A stretch of 5,475 nucleotides of DNA from CAZYAK01 sp964645935 (lineage in GTDB: Bacteria > Patescibacteriota > Gracilibacteria > Peribacterales > Peribacteraceae). A program made the translations under genes and the position numbers. Position 1 is the first letter of the stretch. Every line of letters starts with the position of its first letter. A model generated the notes under the pieces. The model searched no databases and was not told the DNA's origin. It saw only the letters and a list, made by a program, of their open reading frames with translations. This document shows positions 5,421-5,475 of the stretch, piece after piece. The stretch is from assembly GCA_964645935.1 (NCBI GenBank), contig CAZYAK010000084.1, positions 1 through 5,475 on the forward strand. Direction: 5' to 3'.

Positions 5421-5475
5421 TGGTGACCCCGATAGGAATTGAACCTATATTTGCCCCTTAGGAGAGGGCCGTTCT
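5421..5475 (-). tRNA. tRNA-Arg(CCU), 3' portion; the 5' part is beyond the window
   Basis: Read on the minus strand, the cloverleaf elements are clear: anticodon stem GCCCT/GGGGC around the loop CTCCTAA (anticodon CCT at 5460-5462, decoding AGG arginine codons), a 4-base variable loop, T-arm ATAGG-TTCAATT-CCTAT, acceptor 3' strand CGGGGTC, discriminator A and an encoded CCA (5421-5423). The anticodon stem includes one U-G pair. The D-arm and 5' acceptor strand (expected GACCCCG) lie past the right edge. Confidence 0.93.

Overview
The window is GC-rich bacterial DNA with compact genes, strong G/C bias at third codon positions and standard stops (TAA, TGA and TAG are all used as stops). An exported S-layer homology (SLH) protein with a long serine linker, small orphan proteins and probable leaderless starts without Shine-Dalgarno sites would suit a candidate-phyla-radiation lineage such as Peregrinibacteria/Peribacteria. 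That placement is inference; there is no rRNA or ribosomal protein gene here to confirm it.

Layout. Bases 1-1741 (minus) carry the first 580 residues of a secreted SLH-domain surface protein that runs off the left edge. A divergent intergenic region of about 200 bases separates it from three plus-strand genes: a short single-span membrane protein (1945-2151), a 323-residue protein of unknown function (2232-3203) and a signal peptidase I (3229-3834). The last two are 25 bases apart and may be co-transcribed, although each also has a -10-like hexamer 6-8 bases before its ATG. The signal peptidase faces a convergent minus-strand gene (3993-4949). The 158 bases between them hold two hairpins that read as back-to-back terminators.

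The 3993-4949 product is a 318-residue protein that looks like a remote member of the succinylglutamate desuccinylase/aspartoacylase (AstE/AspA) fold with both zinc-binding histidines replaced. It is the one gene here with a good Shine-Dalgarno, and it has a long leader with a perfect hairpin and a clear promoter in an AT-rich island. Upstream of it on the same strand lies what I read as a decayed small membrane-protein gene (5101-5275) with an early amber codon and a frameshift at a G6 run, still preceded by an intact-looking leaderless-type promoter. The right edge cuts a minus-strand tRNA-Arg(CCU) gene with encoded CCA.

How the genes fit together. The SLH protein has a signal peptide and the signal peptidase is the enzyme class that removes such peptides, but they are divergently placed and nothing shows co-regulation. 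I see no CRISPR array, transposase, integrase or defence system. The most unusual items are the AstE-like protein with lost metal ligands, the broken small gene and the repeated -10-next-to-ATG arrangement.
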